Source: Bradyrhizobium stylosanthis (GTDB taxonomy: Bacteria > Pseudomonadota > Alphaproteobacteria > Rhizobiales > Xanthobacteraceae). From it: 60,576 nt of DNA. The DNA lies in contig NZ_LVEM01000012.1 of NCBI RefSeq assembly GCF_001641335.1, forward strand, positions 497-61,072. The letters are read 5' to 3'. Shown here one piece after another: positions 8,309-16,069 of the stretch (position 1 is its first letter; each line of letters opens with the position of its first letter). The notes beneath the pieces were generated by a model that saw only the letters and a program-made list of their open reading frames with translations, had not been told where the DNA came from and made no database searches. The position numbers were made by a program, and so were the translations under genes.

Positions 8309-9445
8309 ATGAATACGTCTGGCACCACGTTCGATATCGCCGTCGAGCCGGCATTCGACTTTCTGTCGGCGGAATATGCCGAGCTGTTCGGCGCTTCGGC
8401 CGCCACTGCGTTCCAGCATCCGCTCTGGCTGCACAGCCTCTACGGCAGACTCGCCTCCTATGCCGGGGCGACGCCGCTGGTCATCGTCGCTCGCCACCGC
8501 GCCACGGGCGCGCTCGCCATGGTGCTGCCCCTGCTCCGGATCCGGCGCGGTCCGATACGGACCGTCGAATTCGCAGACTTGCGCGTCTCCGACTATCTTA
8601 CGCCCGTCTGCAGCCCGCAGGTGTTTGCCGATCTACTCAGGAACAGGGACGCATGCGCGGAGATCCAGCATCTCGTTCGCCCCTTCGACCTGCTCCGGAT
8701 GGCCAAGCTGCCGGACGGACGGCTTCCGATCGAGAATCTCCTGGGCGCGCCCCGCCGGGTCGCGATGGATAGCAATGCCTATGCGACCGTCCTCATTGCT
8801 CCATTCGAGCAATGGCGCGCCAGTGCGCTGGACCGCTCCTATCAGAAAGAGCTCGCGAAGAAATCCCGTCAGCTCCAGAAGAAAGGCGCGCTCAGCTTCT
8901 CATGCTGCGACGACAGCGCCTCGGTCCTGGAAGCTCTGGACGTCATGAGGAAATTCCGCGGCCCGCGCTTCCAGTCGCAGGGCGACGGGGACCTGCTGCA
9001 GCGGCCTGAATATTACGACTTCTATTCCGACGTGGCGGTTCGCGGTCTCGGCTCGTTCGTGCGGCTCTATGCCATGAAGATGGACGGCGAGGTGATCGCC
9101 GCCGTGCTCGGATTGCATCACCGCGACAGCTACCTCGTGATCATGAGCGCCTTCGACATTGCCGGCTACAAGAGCCAGTCGCTGGGCGCGCTGATGTTCG
9201 AGCAAGTGGCGAAGGATTGCATCGAGCGCGGGGACCGGATGCTCGACTTCACCATTGGCGACGAGCCGTACAAGAAGCTGTTCGGCGGACAGCCTTCGCC
9301 GATGTGGGCGCTCACGCAGGCCGGCAGCACGGCAGGCACTGTTGCCTTGTTCGCGCTGAATCAGGCGCCCTGGCTCAAGCTGGCCGCCAAGCGAATATCC
9401 GAGTTCAGGCTGTTGCCGACCGGCACGTCAACGCCGACGCGCTGA
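8309..9445 (+). CDS. CelD/BcsL-like GNAT acyltransferase
   Basis: This 378-residue soluble protein resembles the GNAT type found with cellulose and exopolysaccharide genes (Acetyltransf_6 family). The N-terminal part (FQHPLWLHSLYGRLA near 35-50, PLVIVARHRATGALAMVLPL) and the C-terminal GNAT core (RLYAMKMDGEVIAAVLGL, SAFDIAGYKSQSLGALMFEQV, MLDFTIGDEPYKKLFGG) are in the expected order. The family probably decorates sugar residues with acyl groups or acts on a precursor; the substrate is unknown. The gene stands alone on the plus strand and ends 28 bp from the convergent FAD oxidoreductase gene. Confidence 0.8.
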   Translation: MNTSGTTFDIAVEPAFDFLSAEYAELFGASAATAFQHPLWLHSLYGRLASYAGATPLVIVARHRATGALAMVLPLLRIRRGPIRTVEFADLRVSDYLTPVCSPQVFADLLRNRDACAEIQHLVRPFDLLRMAKLPDGRLPIENLLGAPRRVAMDSNAYATVLIAPFEQWRASALDRSYQKELAKKSRQLQKKGALSFSCCDDSASVLEALDVMRKFRGPRFQSQGDGDLLQRPEYYDFYSDVAVRGLGSFVRLYAMKMDGEVIAAVLGLHHRDSYLVIMSAFDIAGYKSQSLGALMFEQVAKDCIERGDRMLDFTIGDEPYKKLFGGQPSPMWALTQAGSTAGTVALFALNQAPWLKLAAKRISEFRLLPTGTSTPTR

Positions 9446-9473
9446 TCCACGCAAGGCGTGCCGGGCGCGACGC

Positions 9474-10697
9474 TCAGGCGCGCAGCGCGCTGCGGACCTG
9501 TGCCAGCCAGCCCGGCCGCATCTGATCGACCCGATGGGTGATACTGCGCCGCAGGAAGTGTAACCGCCGCCGCACGTCCCAGCTGATGTCATTGCGGGAC
9601 GTCAGCGCCTGGCGGAAGCGCGCCATCTTCAGCGACTGCTGGTCCGCCGCGATCTTGTCGGGATCCGCATAGAACTGTGATATCTTCTCCGTGCCCATGC
9701 CCGCCGTTGCCAGCCAGCGCGGCGCGTATTCGGTGCACAGACGCTCGACATCCACCAGCAGGCGGGCAACGCCGGTGCCTGCGGCAGGACAGTTGGTCTG
9801 GAACGCATCGCCGATGAGCACGATTCCAGGCTGGAGATGTCCTTCGACCACGGACAGGTCCATCACCCAATTCTGCACCCGGTCGGTCACGTGGAAATCG
9901 CCGAGAAAATTCTGCAATCCCGGCAGCAGCCGCAAGACCGTTGCTTCCGTGTCACGACGCAGTTCGCGCATGACCGGATCGGTCGGATCGCGGAACATGA
10001 AGAGGTTGGCGCGCATGCCGGTGCGGACCGGAAACAGGCTCAGATAATCGACACCGTCCGCGGTACGCTCGCCGTAGCAGGTCAGCGCGTCGAAATCGAA
10101 CGGCGCGCCGTCGCGGCGGGCTATGGTGAAACCGAACGAGACCGAATGGCGCTCGGCCAGCACGCGGCGCCGGATGCCAAGCTTGTAGCCGAGCGCTCCC
10201 GCCATGCCCGTCGCCAGCACGACCAGGCGCGCATCGATACGCAGCCCGGAGGCGAGCTCGAGATGCTGGATGTCGTCACTCGCGGTGATTGCCGTGACGT
10301 CGTCGACGATCAGAGTTGACGGATCCGGCAACTGGCCGCGCGCCATGGCGACGAGATCGGCATAGGGAAGCCCGTAAGCCTGGCCGACGCTGACGTCGAC
10401 GACCTTGCCTTCCCTGACATTGAGCACGCGGTCATAGGGGCTCCCGGCTTTCGCGAGAGCATCGATGAAACCGAGCCTGCGGAATATCTCGAGCTGATGA
10501 CCACCGATCTTCTCGACCCGGAACTCATCGACGGGGACGGCGCGCTTGTCGACCAGAGCGACGCGATGCCCTGCCCGCGCAAGGACGGATGCCGCGAGCG
10601 ATCCGGCAAGGCCACCGCCGACGATCGCGATATCCGCAGCGATCGTCGAAATATCCTTGGCCGCGTTCGGTTCGGTCACGGTGCTATCCGCCGTCAT
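9474..10697 (-). CDS. FAD-dependent oxidoreductase (PHBH-type fold)
   Basis: The product is 407 residues. An FAD-binding Rossmann motif IVGGGLAGSLAASVLARAG lies at about 25-43, followed by the acidic strand end VALVDKR. A second FAD motif IVLIGDAFQTNCPAAGTGV is near 310-330. This pairing is typical of group A flavin monooxygenases and geranylgeranyl-reductase-like enzymes. There is no C-terminal membrane anchor. The substrate is not evident. Its place in the polysaccharide region, tail-to-tail with the GNAT gene, suggests modification of a lipid or sugar precursor, but that is only context. Confidence 0.8.
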   Translation of the reverse strand: MTADSTVTEPNAAKDISTIAADIAIVGGGLAGSLAASVLARAGHRVALVDKRAVPVDEFRVEKIGGHQLEIFRRLGFIDALAKAGSPYDRVLNVREGKVVDVSVGQAYGLPYADLVAMARGQLPDPSTLIVDDVTAITASDDIQHLELASGLRIDARLVVLATGMAGALGYKLGIRRRVLAERHSVSFGFTIARRDGAPFDFDALTCYGERTADGVDYLSLFPVRTGMRANLFMFRDPTDPVMRELRRDTEATVLRLLPGLQNFLGDFHVTDRVQNWVMDLSVVEGHLQPGIVLIGDAFQTNCPAAGTGVARLLVDVERLCTEYAPRWLATAGMGTEKISQFYADPDKIAADQQSLKMARFRQALTSRNDISWDVRRRLHFLRRSITHRVDQMRPGWLAQVRSALRA

Positions 10698-11120
10698 GGT
10701 TTAGGCTCCACAGTTAACGGTGGTTCCAGTGCAATTTTCCCGCCTGATGTCGCATCGGAGGGCCGAGCGCGATCATTTCCGTCAATCGAGGTTAATGAAC
10801 CGAGCCACTGATCCGACCGAGCGATATCGCGGCATGCGTCTTGCTCAGAATGACCGGGAAAGGCCGGATTCCGGCAGTCCCGTGGTGAAGCGAATGCCTG
10901 CATCGCGTCGTAGCGGCGTCATGTCGCTGTTCGGACGAGGCGGCGCTTGCTCTATCTGGGACAACCCGGACGAAGGTGTTTCACCGTGGCGCAGCGGACC
11001 TGCCGTTGCGACGTGCGGACTCTGGACACTGCCCATTAACACTCGGGATTTTGCGACATGCTAGGCTGCCACCGATTTCGTAATGCGTACCTTCCGGGGA
11101 GAGTTGCCCCTTAAACTTCC
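10698..11120. other. Divergent intergenic region between oxidoreductase and flippase genes
   Basis: The gap is 423 bp. No convincing gene is seen; the frame 10720-11064 has a low-complexity, arginine-rich product. TTAA motifs occur at 10714 (close to the oxidoreductase start) and at 10792, 11036 and 11111 (toward the flippase). A GGGGAGAG at about 11097 is the best Shine-Dalgarno-like run near the flippase start, but it is rather far from the ATG. Confidence 0.5.
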
Positions 11121-12467
11121 ATGATCAAATCCATCCTCCAGCTCCTGCGGCGCGATGTAACGCGCGGTGTTGTCGGGACCATCCTGCTCAAGGTTGGTAG
11201 CGGCGCGCTGGCGTTTGCGTTGTTCTCGCTGGCGGCGCGGACGATGTCGCCCGACGGGTTCGGTATCTTCGCGACCTGGCTTTCGATCGCGCAGATCGCA
11301 TCGGTGGTCGGACTGGTCGGCCAGGAATCGCTTCTGGTGCGCTTCCTGAACGAGTATCAGGTGGACAACCGGCCCGATCTCACGAAGGGCGTCCTACTGT
11401 CGAGCCTGAAGATCTCCGCCGTCGCGATGGTGATCGCGATCGGCGCCGTCGCCCTCGTGGCGAAGATGCGGGGCGACTGGTGGCTTCTGATCCTCGCCGT
11501 ATCGGCCTACACCGCCGTGAACGCCGGGCTGATGCTCGGCAGCCAGGTCGCCCGCTCGCTTGTCAGCATCCTGATGGGAGAAGGCAACAGGGAGTTCTTC
11601 TGGCGGGTCAGTGTCGTCCTGTTCCTGCTCGTCATGATGACTGGCCACCGGCTGCTCGATCCTGCCGAGCTGATTGCCGTGATGACGATTGCGATGTCGG
11701 TGGGCCTCGGAGCGCAGGTCGTGGCGGTTGCCCGGGCGCTTCCTGACTTCCGCAGCACGGCGGCAAGTTCGGAGACGTCGCGCTGGAGATCGAGCGCGCT
11801 TCATTTCTGGGTCGCGTCCATCCTGGAGGCGGCCAACCAGTATTTCGACGTCATCCTGGTTTACTGGATGCTCGACCCCGCAACTGCCGGAATCTATTTC
11901 GCCGCCTCGCGCCTCGCCAATATCTTCGCGATGCTGTCGGCCGCGTTGTACAGCTTCGGCGCGCGCCGGCTTCCTTCATTGTACTTCAGCAAGAACCACC
12001 AGGAGTTCGAACGGACGCTGCGGCTGATGGCGGAAGTCACCGCGCTTTCCGTCGTCGGCGGGCTGCTGCTGATCTGGATCGGCGGCCCGCATCTCCTCAA
12101 TTTGTTCGGGCCGCATTTCGCCGCACAGCACTGGGTGCTGATCGTGCTCGCGATCGGAACGGCTTTCCAGGCGGCGGGCGGTCCGTCGGCTGCGATCCTG
12201 CAACTGACCGGCCACGAGCGCATCTATGTCCCCGTCGTCGCCGCCAACGTGGCGTTGCGGCTGATCGGCTTCCTCGTCCTGATCCCATGGCTCGGCGTGC
12301 TTGGCGCCGCGATCTCGGCCACCGTTTCGCTGGCGCTCGCGACCATCGCGCTCAACATCCTCTGCCGGCGGCGAACCGGAGTGGATCCTTCCATCCTCAC
12401 ACTGTTGCGCTTCTCGGCGTGGAAACGCGGTCCCTATCGGGTGCGGGCTGCAGAGCCCGGCGAGTAG
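11121..12467 (+). CDS. Wzx-type polysaccharide flippase (MATE/MVF superfamily)
   Basis: The product is 448 residues with twelve or more hydrophobic segments spread evenly over the chain. The N-terminus (KVGSGALAFALFSLAARTMSPDGFGIFATW) is the classic start of polysaccharide export flippases, in which a positively charged leader precedes TM1 and a GxG loop separates TM1 and TM2. Later EAANQYFDVILVYWMLDPATAGIYFAASRLA matches the second half of the family. It would move undecaprenyl-linked repeat units across the inner membrane for the polymerase at 6794-8080. It ends 7 bp before the convergent co-polymerase gene. Confidence 0.88.
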   Translation: MIKSILQLLRRDVTRGVVGTILLKVGSGALAFALFSLAARTMSPDGFGIFATWLSIAQIASVVGLVGQESLLVRFLNEYQVDNRPDLTKGVLLSSLKISAVAMVIAIGAVALVAKMRGDWWLLILAVSAYTAVNAGLMLGSQVARSLVSILMGEGNREFFWRVSVVLFLLVMMTGHRLLDPAELIAVMTIAMSVGLGAQVVAVARALPDFRSTAASSETSRWRSSALHFWVASILEAANQYFDVILVYWMLDPATAGIYFAASRLANIFAMLSAALYSFGARRLPSLYFSKNHQEFERTLRLMAEVTALSVVGGLLLIWIGGPHLLNLFGPHFAAQHWVLIVLAIGTAFQAAGGPSAAILQLTGHERIYVPVVAANVALRLIGFLVLIPWLGVLGAAISATVSLALATIALNILCRRRTGVDPSILTLLRFSAWKRGPYRVRAAEPGE

Positions 12468-12474
12468 GCTCCGA

Positions 12475-14574
12475 TCAACCGGCGAGGCCGAGCACTTCGC
12501 CGCGACGCTGCACTGAGGTCCGATCAGCCGGCACATGATTGACGACGATGCCGGTCGGCACGCCACCGAAACGGGAGAGCGCGGCAGTTGCCCGGCGCAT
12601 GGCAGTTGAATCGACGGCGTCTTCGCGCGCAACCAGAATGACGAGATCAGCATGCGCGGCCAGCGCCGCCGCCTCCGGCTGCAGGGCCAGCGAGGTTGCA
12701 TGGACGACGACCAGATCGAACTCGGAACGGATATCGTCTGCGGACGGCGGCTCGGGACGCTTGCCGGCGCTCAGGAGCGCATCGACGCTGCGAAAATTCG
12801 CGATGGTCGCACCGTCGGCCTGCCCCTTGGCGAGGCCCGTCCCGGCACCGCCGAGATCCGGCTCGACCCGGATCAGGACGCTCAGTCGCCCACTGTTCAC
12901 CGCCCACCGGTTCAGCGATCTCGCGACGGTGTTACCGCCGGCACGCTTGCCGACCGACAGCACGAGGGCGACCTTGCCTCGGTCTCCCGGCATCTTCTCC
13001 AGCCTCTCGAGCACCTGACGCAGATGCGGACCGAGATCGAGCTCGGCCGTTGCTGACACCGGGCCCTGCCAGATGTTTCTGGGGGCATTGCCAGGCAGCA
13101 GGTCGGGAATGCGAGCCCATACCGGCGGACGCGGCCACGCCGCGGGCTGGCCCGGCGCCGGATCGGAGGCAGGAACTTCTTCTTCAGCAGGCTCGCCAGA
13201 TCCGCGCCCGGTCGCGGCGACGACCGCCGTCGACATCAGCAGGGAGCCGATCGCGAGAGCAGCAAGCAGCAGAGGCAGTGGCGGCAGGGTCGAGCGCAGC
13301 GGCGGAATGGCCGGCGAGGCCACCTTGGTTTGGGAGCTCTGTAGGAGGCGCTGCTCGTTCGTCGTCTTGGAGCGCGACAGGAACTGCTCGTAGATGTTCC
13401 TGTTGGCCTCGGCGTCGCGCTGCAGCTCCTGGAGCTTCACCAGCGCTTGGCCATCGACGAGGAGCTGCGATTCAGCCGCCTTCATCTGGCTTTCGAGCGC
13501 CTTCTGCTGATCGCGCTGGGACTCGTATTCCGACTTTGCGGTGTCGATGCCCTTGGCCCGCTCGACCTCGATCTGCCTGTTGAGGTCGTTCAACTGGCCG
13601 TACGACATCACGAGATCGGGATGGCGATCGCCGAGCACCGCGCGCTTCTGCGCAATCTGGTCGTTGAGGGCCGAGCGCTGGGCGCGCAGCGCGCTGAGGA
13701 GATCCTGTTTGACGGGCGCCTCGACATTGGCCTTCACGTCGCGCTGCGTCTGCTCGTAACGGGCCTTCGCCTCTTCGGTCCGGGCGCGCGCGGCGGCAAC
13801 CTGCTGCGACAGTTCGGTCACGCGCAATTGCTGGGTCGTGGAATCCTTGCCGGCGTTGACGATGCGGTGCTCGAGCTTGAACGCGGCGACGGCATCCTCC
13901 GATGCCTTCAGCCGGTCGCTCAATGTCTTGAGCCGGCTGCTCAGCCAATCCGCAGCCTCGTCGGTCGCCTCGGAGCGGATGCTCTTCTGGCTTGCCACGA
14001 AGGCATCGGCGATTGCATTGGCATAATAGGCCGCCCGCTCCGGCCGGTTCGAGGTGAAGCGGATCGCGATGACATAGGTGAGCCCGCGCCGGGAAATATC
14101 GAGACGGTTGCGGAACCGCTCGAGCAGGCGCGCCGGGTCGGTGTGTCCCCCGGAGATGTCGTCGTCGTCGCGCACCTTGAGCTGCTCGATCAGCGGCTTG
14201 AGAAAGCCGTCGGACTTCGCAACTTCAACCAGGCTCTGCAGCGCGGCGCTGTCCTGCCCGATGCCCGGCAGAACGTCCTGCTCCGTGGTCACGCGCTGCT
14301 CGCGGGGATCGACGACGACCAGCGCGGTCGCGGCAAATCGAACGGGAATGACCAGGAGGACGACGGCGCCGAAAGCGAAGATCGCGAGCGCCAGCGTCAG
14401 GATGCGGCGCGCGTTGTCGCGAAAAAAGGAGAATGCCCCCGCGGCCGTGAGCAGGCCGCCAAAACGTGCGGCGGTCCCGCGCGCCTCACCGTCCGGCGCA
14501 GTCCGGCTCTCCCACGACGCGGCAACACCGGTCGATCCGGATCTTGTCGGGTCTGCACGGCGACCGAACGTCAT
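12475..14574 (-). CDS. Wzz/BY-kinase-like polysaccharide co-polymerase with degenerate ATPase domain
   Basis: The product is 699 residues. TM1 is at about 57-78; a periplasmic Wzz domain follows with VVDPREQRV and a long coiled coil (about 200-400). A proline-rich motif and TM2 (AIPPLRSTLPPLPLLLAAL..., about 421-455) form the standard PCP-2a layout. The cytoplasmic part (about 530-699) has the shape of a bacterial tyrosine kinase/MinD-like domain, but the Walker A region reads LSVGKRAGGNTVAR (539-552) and lacks the GKT/GKS lysine. The Walker B region DLVVVHATSL lacks DxxP, and there is no tyrosine-rich tail. It should set chain length with the polymerase and flippase, but probably cannot autophosphorylate. 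The start at 14574 has no strong ribosome-binding site. Confidence 0.85.
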   Translation of the reverse strand: MTFGRRADPTRSGSTGVAASWESRTAPDGEARGTAARFGGLLTAAGAFSFFRDNARRILTLALAIFAFGAVVLLVIPVRFAATALVVVDPREQRVTTEQDVLPGIGQDSAALQSLVEVAKSDGFLKPLIEQLKVRDDDDISGGHTDPARLLERFRNRLDISRRGLTYVIAIRFTSNRPERAAYYANAIADAFVASQKSIRSEATDEAADWLSSRLKTLSDRLKASEDAVAAFKLEHRIVNAGKDSTTQQLRVTELSQQVAAARARTEEAKARYEQTQRDVKANVEAPVKQDLLSALRAQRSALNDQIAQKRAVLGDRHPDLVMSYGQLNDLNRQIEVERAKGIDTAKSEYESQRDQQKALESQMKAAESQLLVDGQALVKLQELQRDAEANRNIYEQFLSRSKTTNEQRLLQSSQTKVASPAIPPLRSTLPPLPLLLAALAIGSLLMSTAVVAATGRGSGEPAEEEVPASDPAPGQPAAWPRPPVWARIPDLLPGNAPRNIWQGPVSATAELDLGPHLRQVLERLEKMPGDRGKVALVLSVGKRAGGNTVARSLNRWAVNSGRLSVLIRVEPDLGGAGTGLAKGQADGATIANFRSVDALLSAGKRPEPPSADDIRSEFDLVVVHATSLALQPEAAALAAHADLVILVAREDAVDSTAMRRATAALSRFGGVPTGIVVNHVPADRTSVQRRGEVLGLAG

Positions 14575-14851
14575 GGACTTTACTCGGATTCAACTGGCGA
14601 ACACTGTTCAGTGGCCTCTTCCACCGTAAATATCTATGGTTAATCCGCGGTTACCCGGTTCCTGCGCGAAGGTGACCAATTGGTTAACGGCCAGCGGCGC
14701 GCGGGCCTCGATCCAGCGGATTTTCCCGTGAATCTCAGGCCTCCGGCGCGCCGCGCATTAACTCCGTTTGTTGCTAGTCGGTGTCCGCGCGATGCCCGCG
14801 TGATAGGTACGGGGTTAAGAAGGTGAATGTTTTATTAGCGGGTCGGAATTC
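14575..14851. promoter_or_regulatory. Divergent promoter region with TTAA-N7-TTAC site
   Basis: This 277-bp gap separates the co-polymerase and glycosyltransferase genes. At 14640-14654 the sequence TTAA-N7-TTAC is one base off the TTAA-N7-TTAA layout of the cell-cycle regulator CtrA in alphaproteobacteria. Further TTAA motifs lie at 14684, 14758 and 14815, and an ACCAATTGGT palindrome at 14675-14684. Binding by CtrA is only a hypothesis. Confidence 0.35.
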
Positions 14852-16042
14852 GTGCTCCACTACCAGCCAGGCGCAGAACTGGGCGATGCACCGAAGCTGC
14901 CGTCCACGGCAGCGGCACTCGCAAGACCCGCCGGCGGCGCAGCGATGCCGCATGTGCTTCTCGTCCAGACCCAGGCCGAGAATGCCGGCGCCCAGGAGAT
15001 ATCCAGGCTGCTCGGCGCCGGCCTCTCCGCGCGCGGCTACCGCGTCACCAATCTGTTCTTCTTCCGCAAGTCGGCGTCCTTCGACGAGCCGCCGGATACG
15101 CTCTATTGCGCATCACACCGGCCGGGCAATCCGGTGGCGCTGCTGCGGATGCTGTGGACGCTCGGCCGTCACATCAGGACCAGCAAGCCCGATGCGGTTC
15201 TGACCTTCCAGCATTTCGGCAACGTGATCGGCGCCGGCGTATCCAGCCTCGTCAGCCGCGCACCCGTCGTCGCCAACCAGGTCTCGTCCGCGCTGTCGAT
15301 GAGCTGGCCCGTCCGCGCCGCCGACATCGCAATGGGCAGCCTCGGCTTCTTCGACCGCATCACGCTCAACTCGAAGGACATGCAGCGCGAATATTCGCGC
15401 CACCCCGCGGCGTACCGCTCGCGCATGGTGCATGTCCCGCACGGGTTTGACGTCAAGGCCCTCACTCTTTCCAGGGACGCCGCCCGGCAGAAATTCAACC
15501 TGCCGCAGGACCGCATCCTGCTCGGCTGCGCCGCGCGGCTGCACCCGCACAAGCGGCTCGACGCGGCGATCCGCCTGTTGCCGGATCAGCCATCCTGGCA
15601 TCTTGCGCTGGCCGGCCAGGGCGCCGACGAGGCCCGGCTGCGGCAGCTGGCTGACGAATTGAAGGTATCGGACCGGCTGCATCTGCTCGGCGAAATCACG
15701 CCGCGCCGGATGGCGGAGTTCCTCGCCTGTCTCGACCTCTTCGTGTTTCCGACGCAGGCCGAAACCTTCGGCCTCGCTGCGGTCGAGGCCGCAAGCGCCG
15801 GCGTTCCCTCCGTCGTCACGGATCTTCCCGTGCTGCGCGAGGTGTTGTCGTTCGAGGGAAAGCCGACGGCGCTGTTCGTCGACGCCTCCGATCACGCGCA
15901 GCTGTCGGCGGCCGTGACAAGACTGCTGACTGACAAGCCGCTGAGCGACGAGTTGCGGCAAAACGCGAGAGGCCTGCGATCGCGCTACTCGGTCGACGCG
16001 ATGGTGGAGGAATACGTTCGAATTCTCGGCCAAATCATTTGA
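14852..16042 (+). CDS. Glycosyltransferase family 4 (GT-B fold)
   Basis: The product is up to 396 residues. The family core begins with HVLLVQTQAENAGAQEISRLL and has the C-terminal nucleotide-sugar half: ILLGCAARLHPHKRLDAAI, LHLLGEITPRRMAEFLACLDLFVFPTQAETFGLAAVEAASAG, with the EX7E-type pair in the E...E segment of the last motif. It would add a sugar to the lipid-linked repeat unit at the inner face of the membrane. The frame opens with GTG at 14852 (GGTCGGA just upstream). An ATG at 14945 would start the protein directly at the first strand and is a serious alternative. The next gene starts 27 bp downstream on the same strand, so the two form an operon. Confidence 0.88.
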   Translation: MLHYQPGAELGDAPKLPSTAAALARPAGGAAMPHVLLVQTQAENAGAQEISRLLGAGLSARGYRVTNLFFFRKSASFDEPPDTLYCASHRPGNPVALLRMLWTLGRHIRTSKPDAVLTFQHFGNVIGAGVSSLVSRAPVVANQVSSALSMSWPVRAADIAMGSLGFFDRITLNSKDMQREYSRHPAAYRSRMVHVPHGFDVKALTLSRDAARQKFNLPQDRILLGCAARLHPHKRLDAAIRLLPDQPSWHLALAGQGADEARLRQLADELKVSDRLHLLGEITPRRMAEFLACLDLFVFPTQAETFGLAAVEAASAGVPSVVTDLPVLREVLSFEGKPTALFVDASDHAQLSAAVTRLLTDKPLSDELRQNARGLRSRYSVDAMVEEYVRILGQII

Positions 16043-16069
16043 CCTGACGGTTGGAAGAATGGGCTCGAC

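Noticed and set aside
9448..9460. CACGC-AAG-GCGTG hairpin between the convergent GNAT and FAD genes
   Set aside because: The stem is only 5 bp with a 3-nt loop and no T-run; too weak to call a terminator.
13447..14643. Plus-strand frame of 398 codons opposite the co-polymerase gene
   Set aside because: The minus-strand product has a clear Wzz/PCP layout. The plus-strand product is rich in Arg, Leu and Gly without any domain, as expected for the complement of a GC-rich gene.
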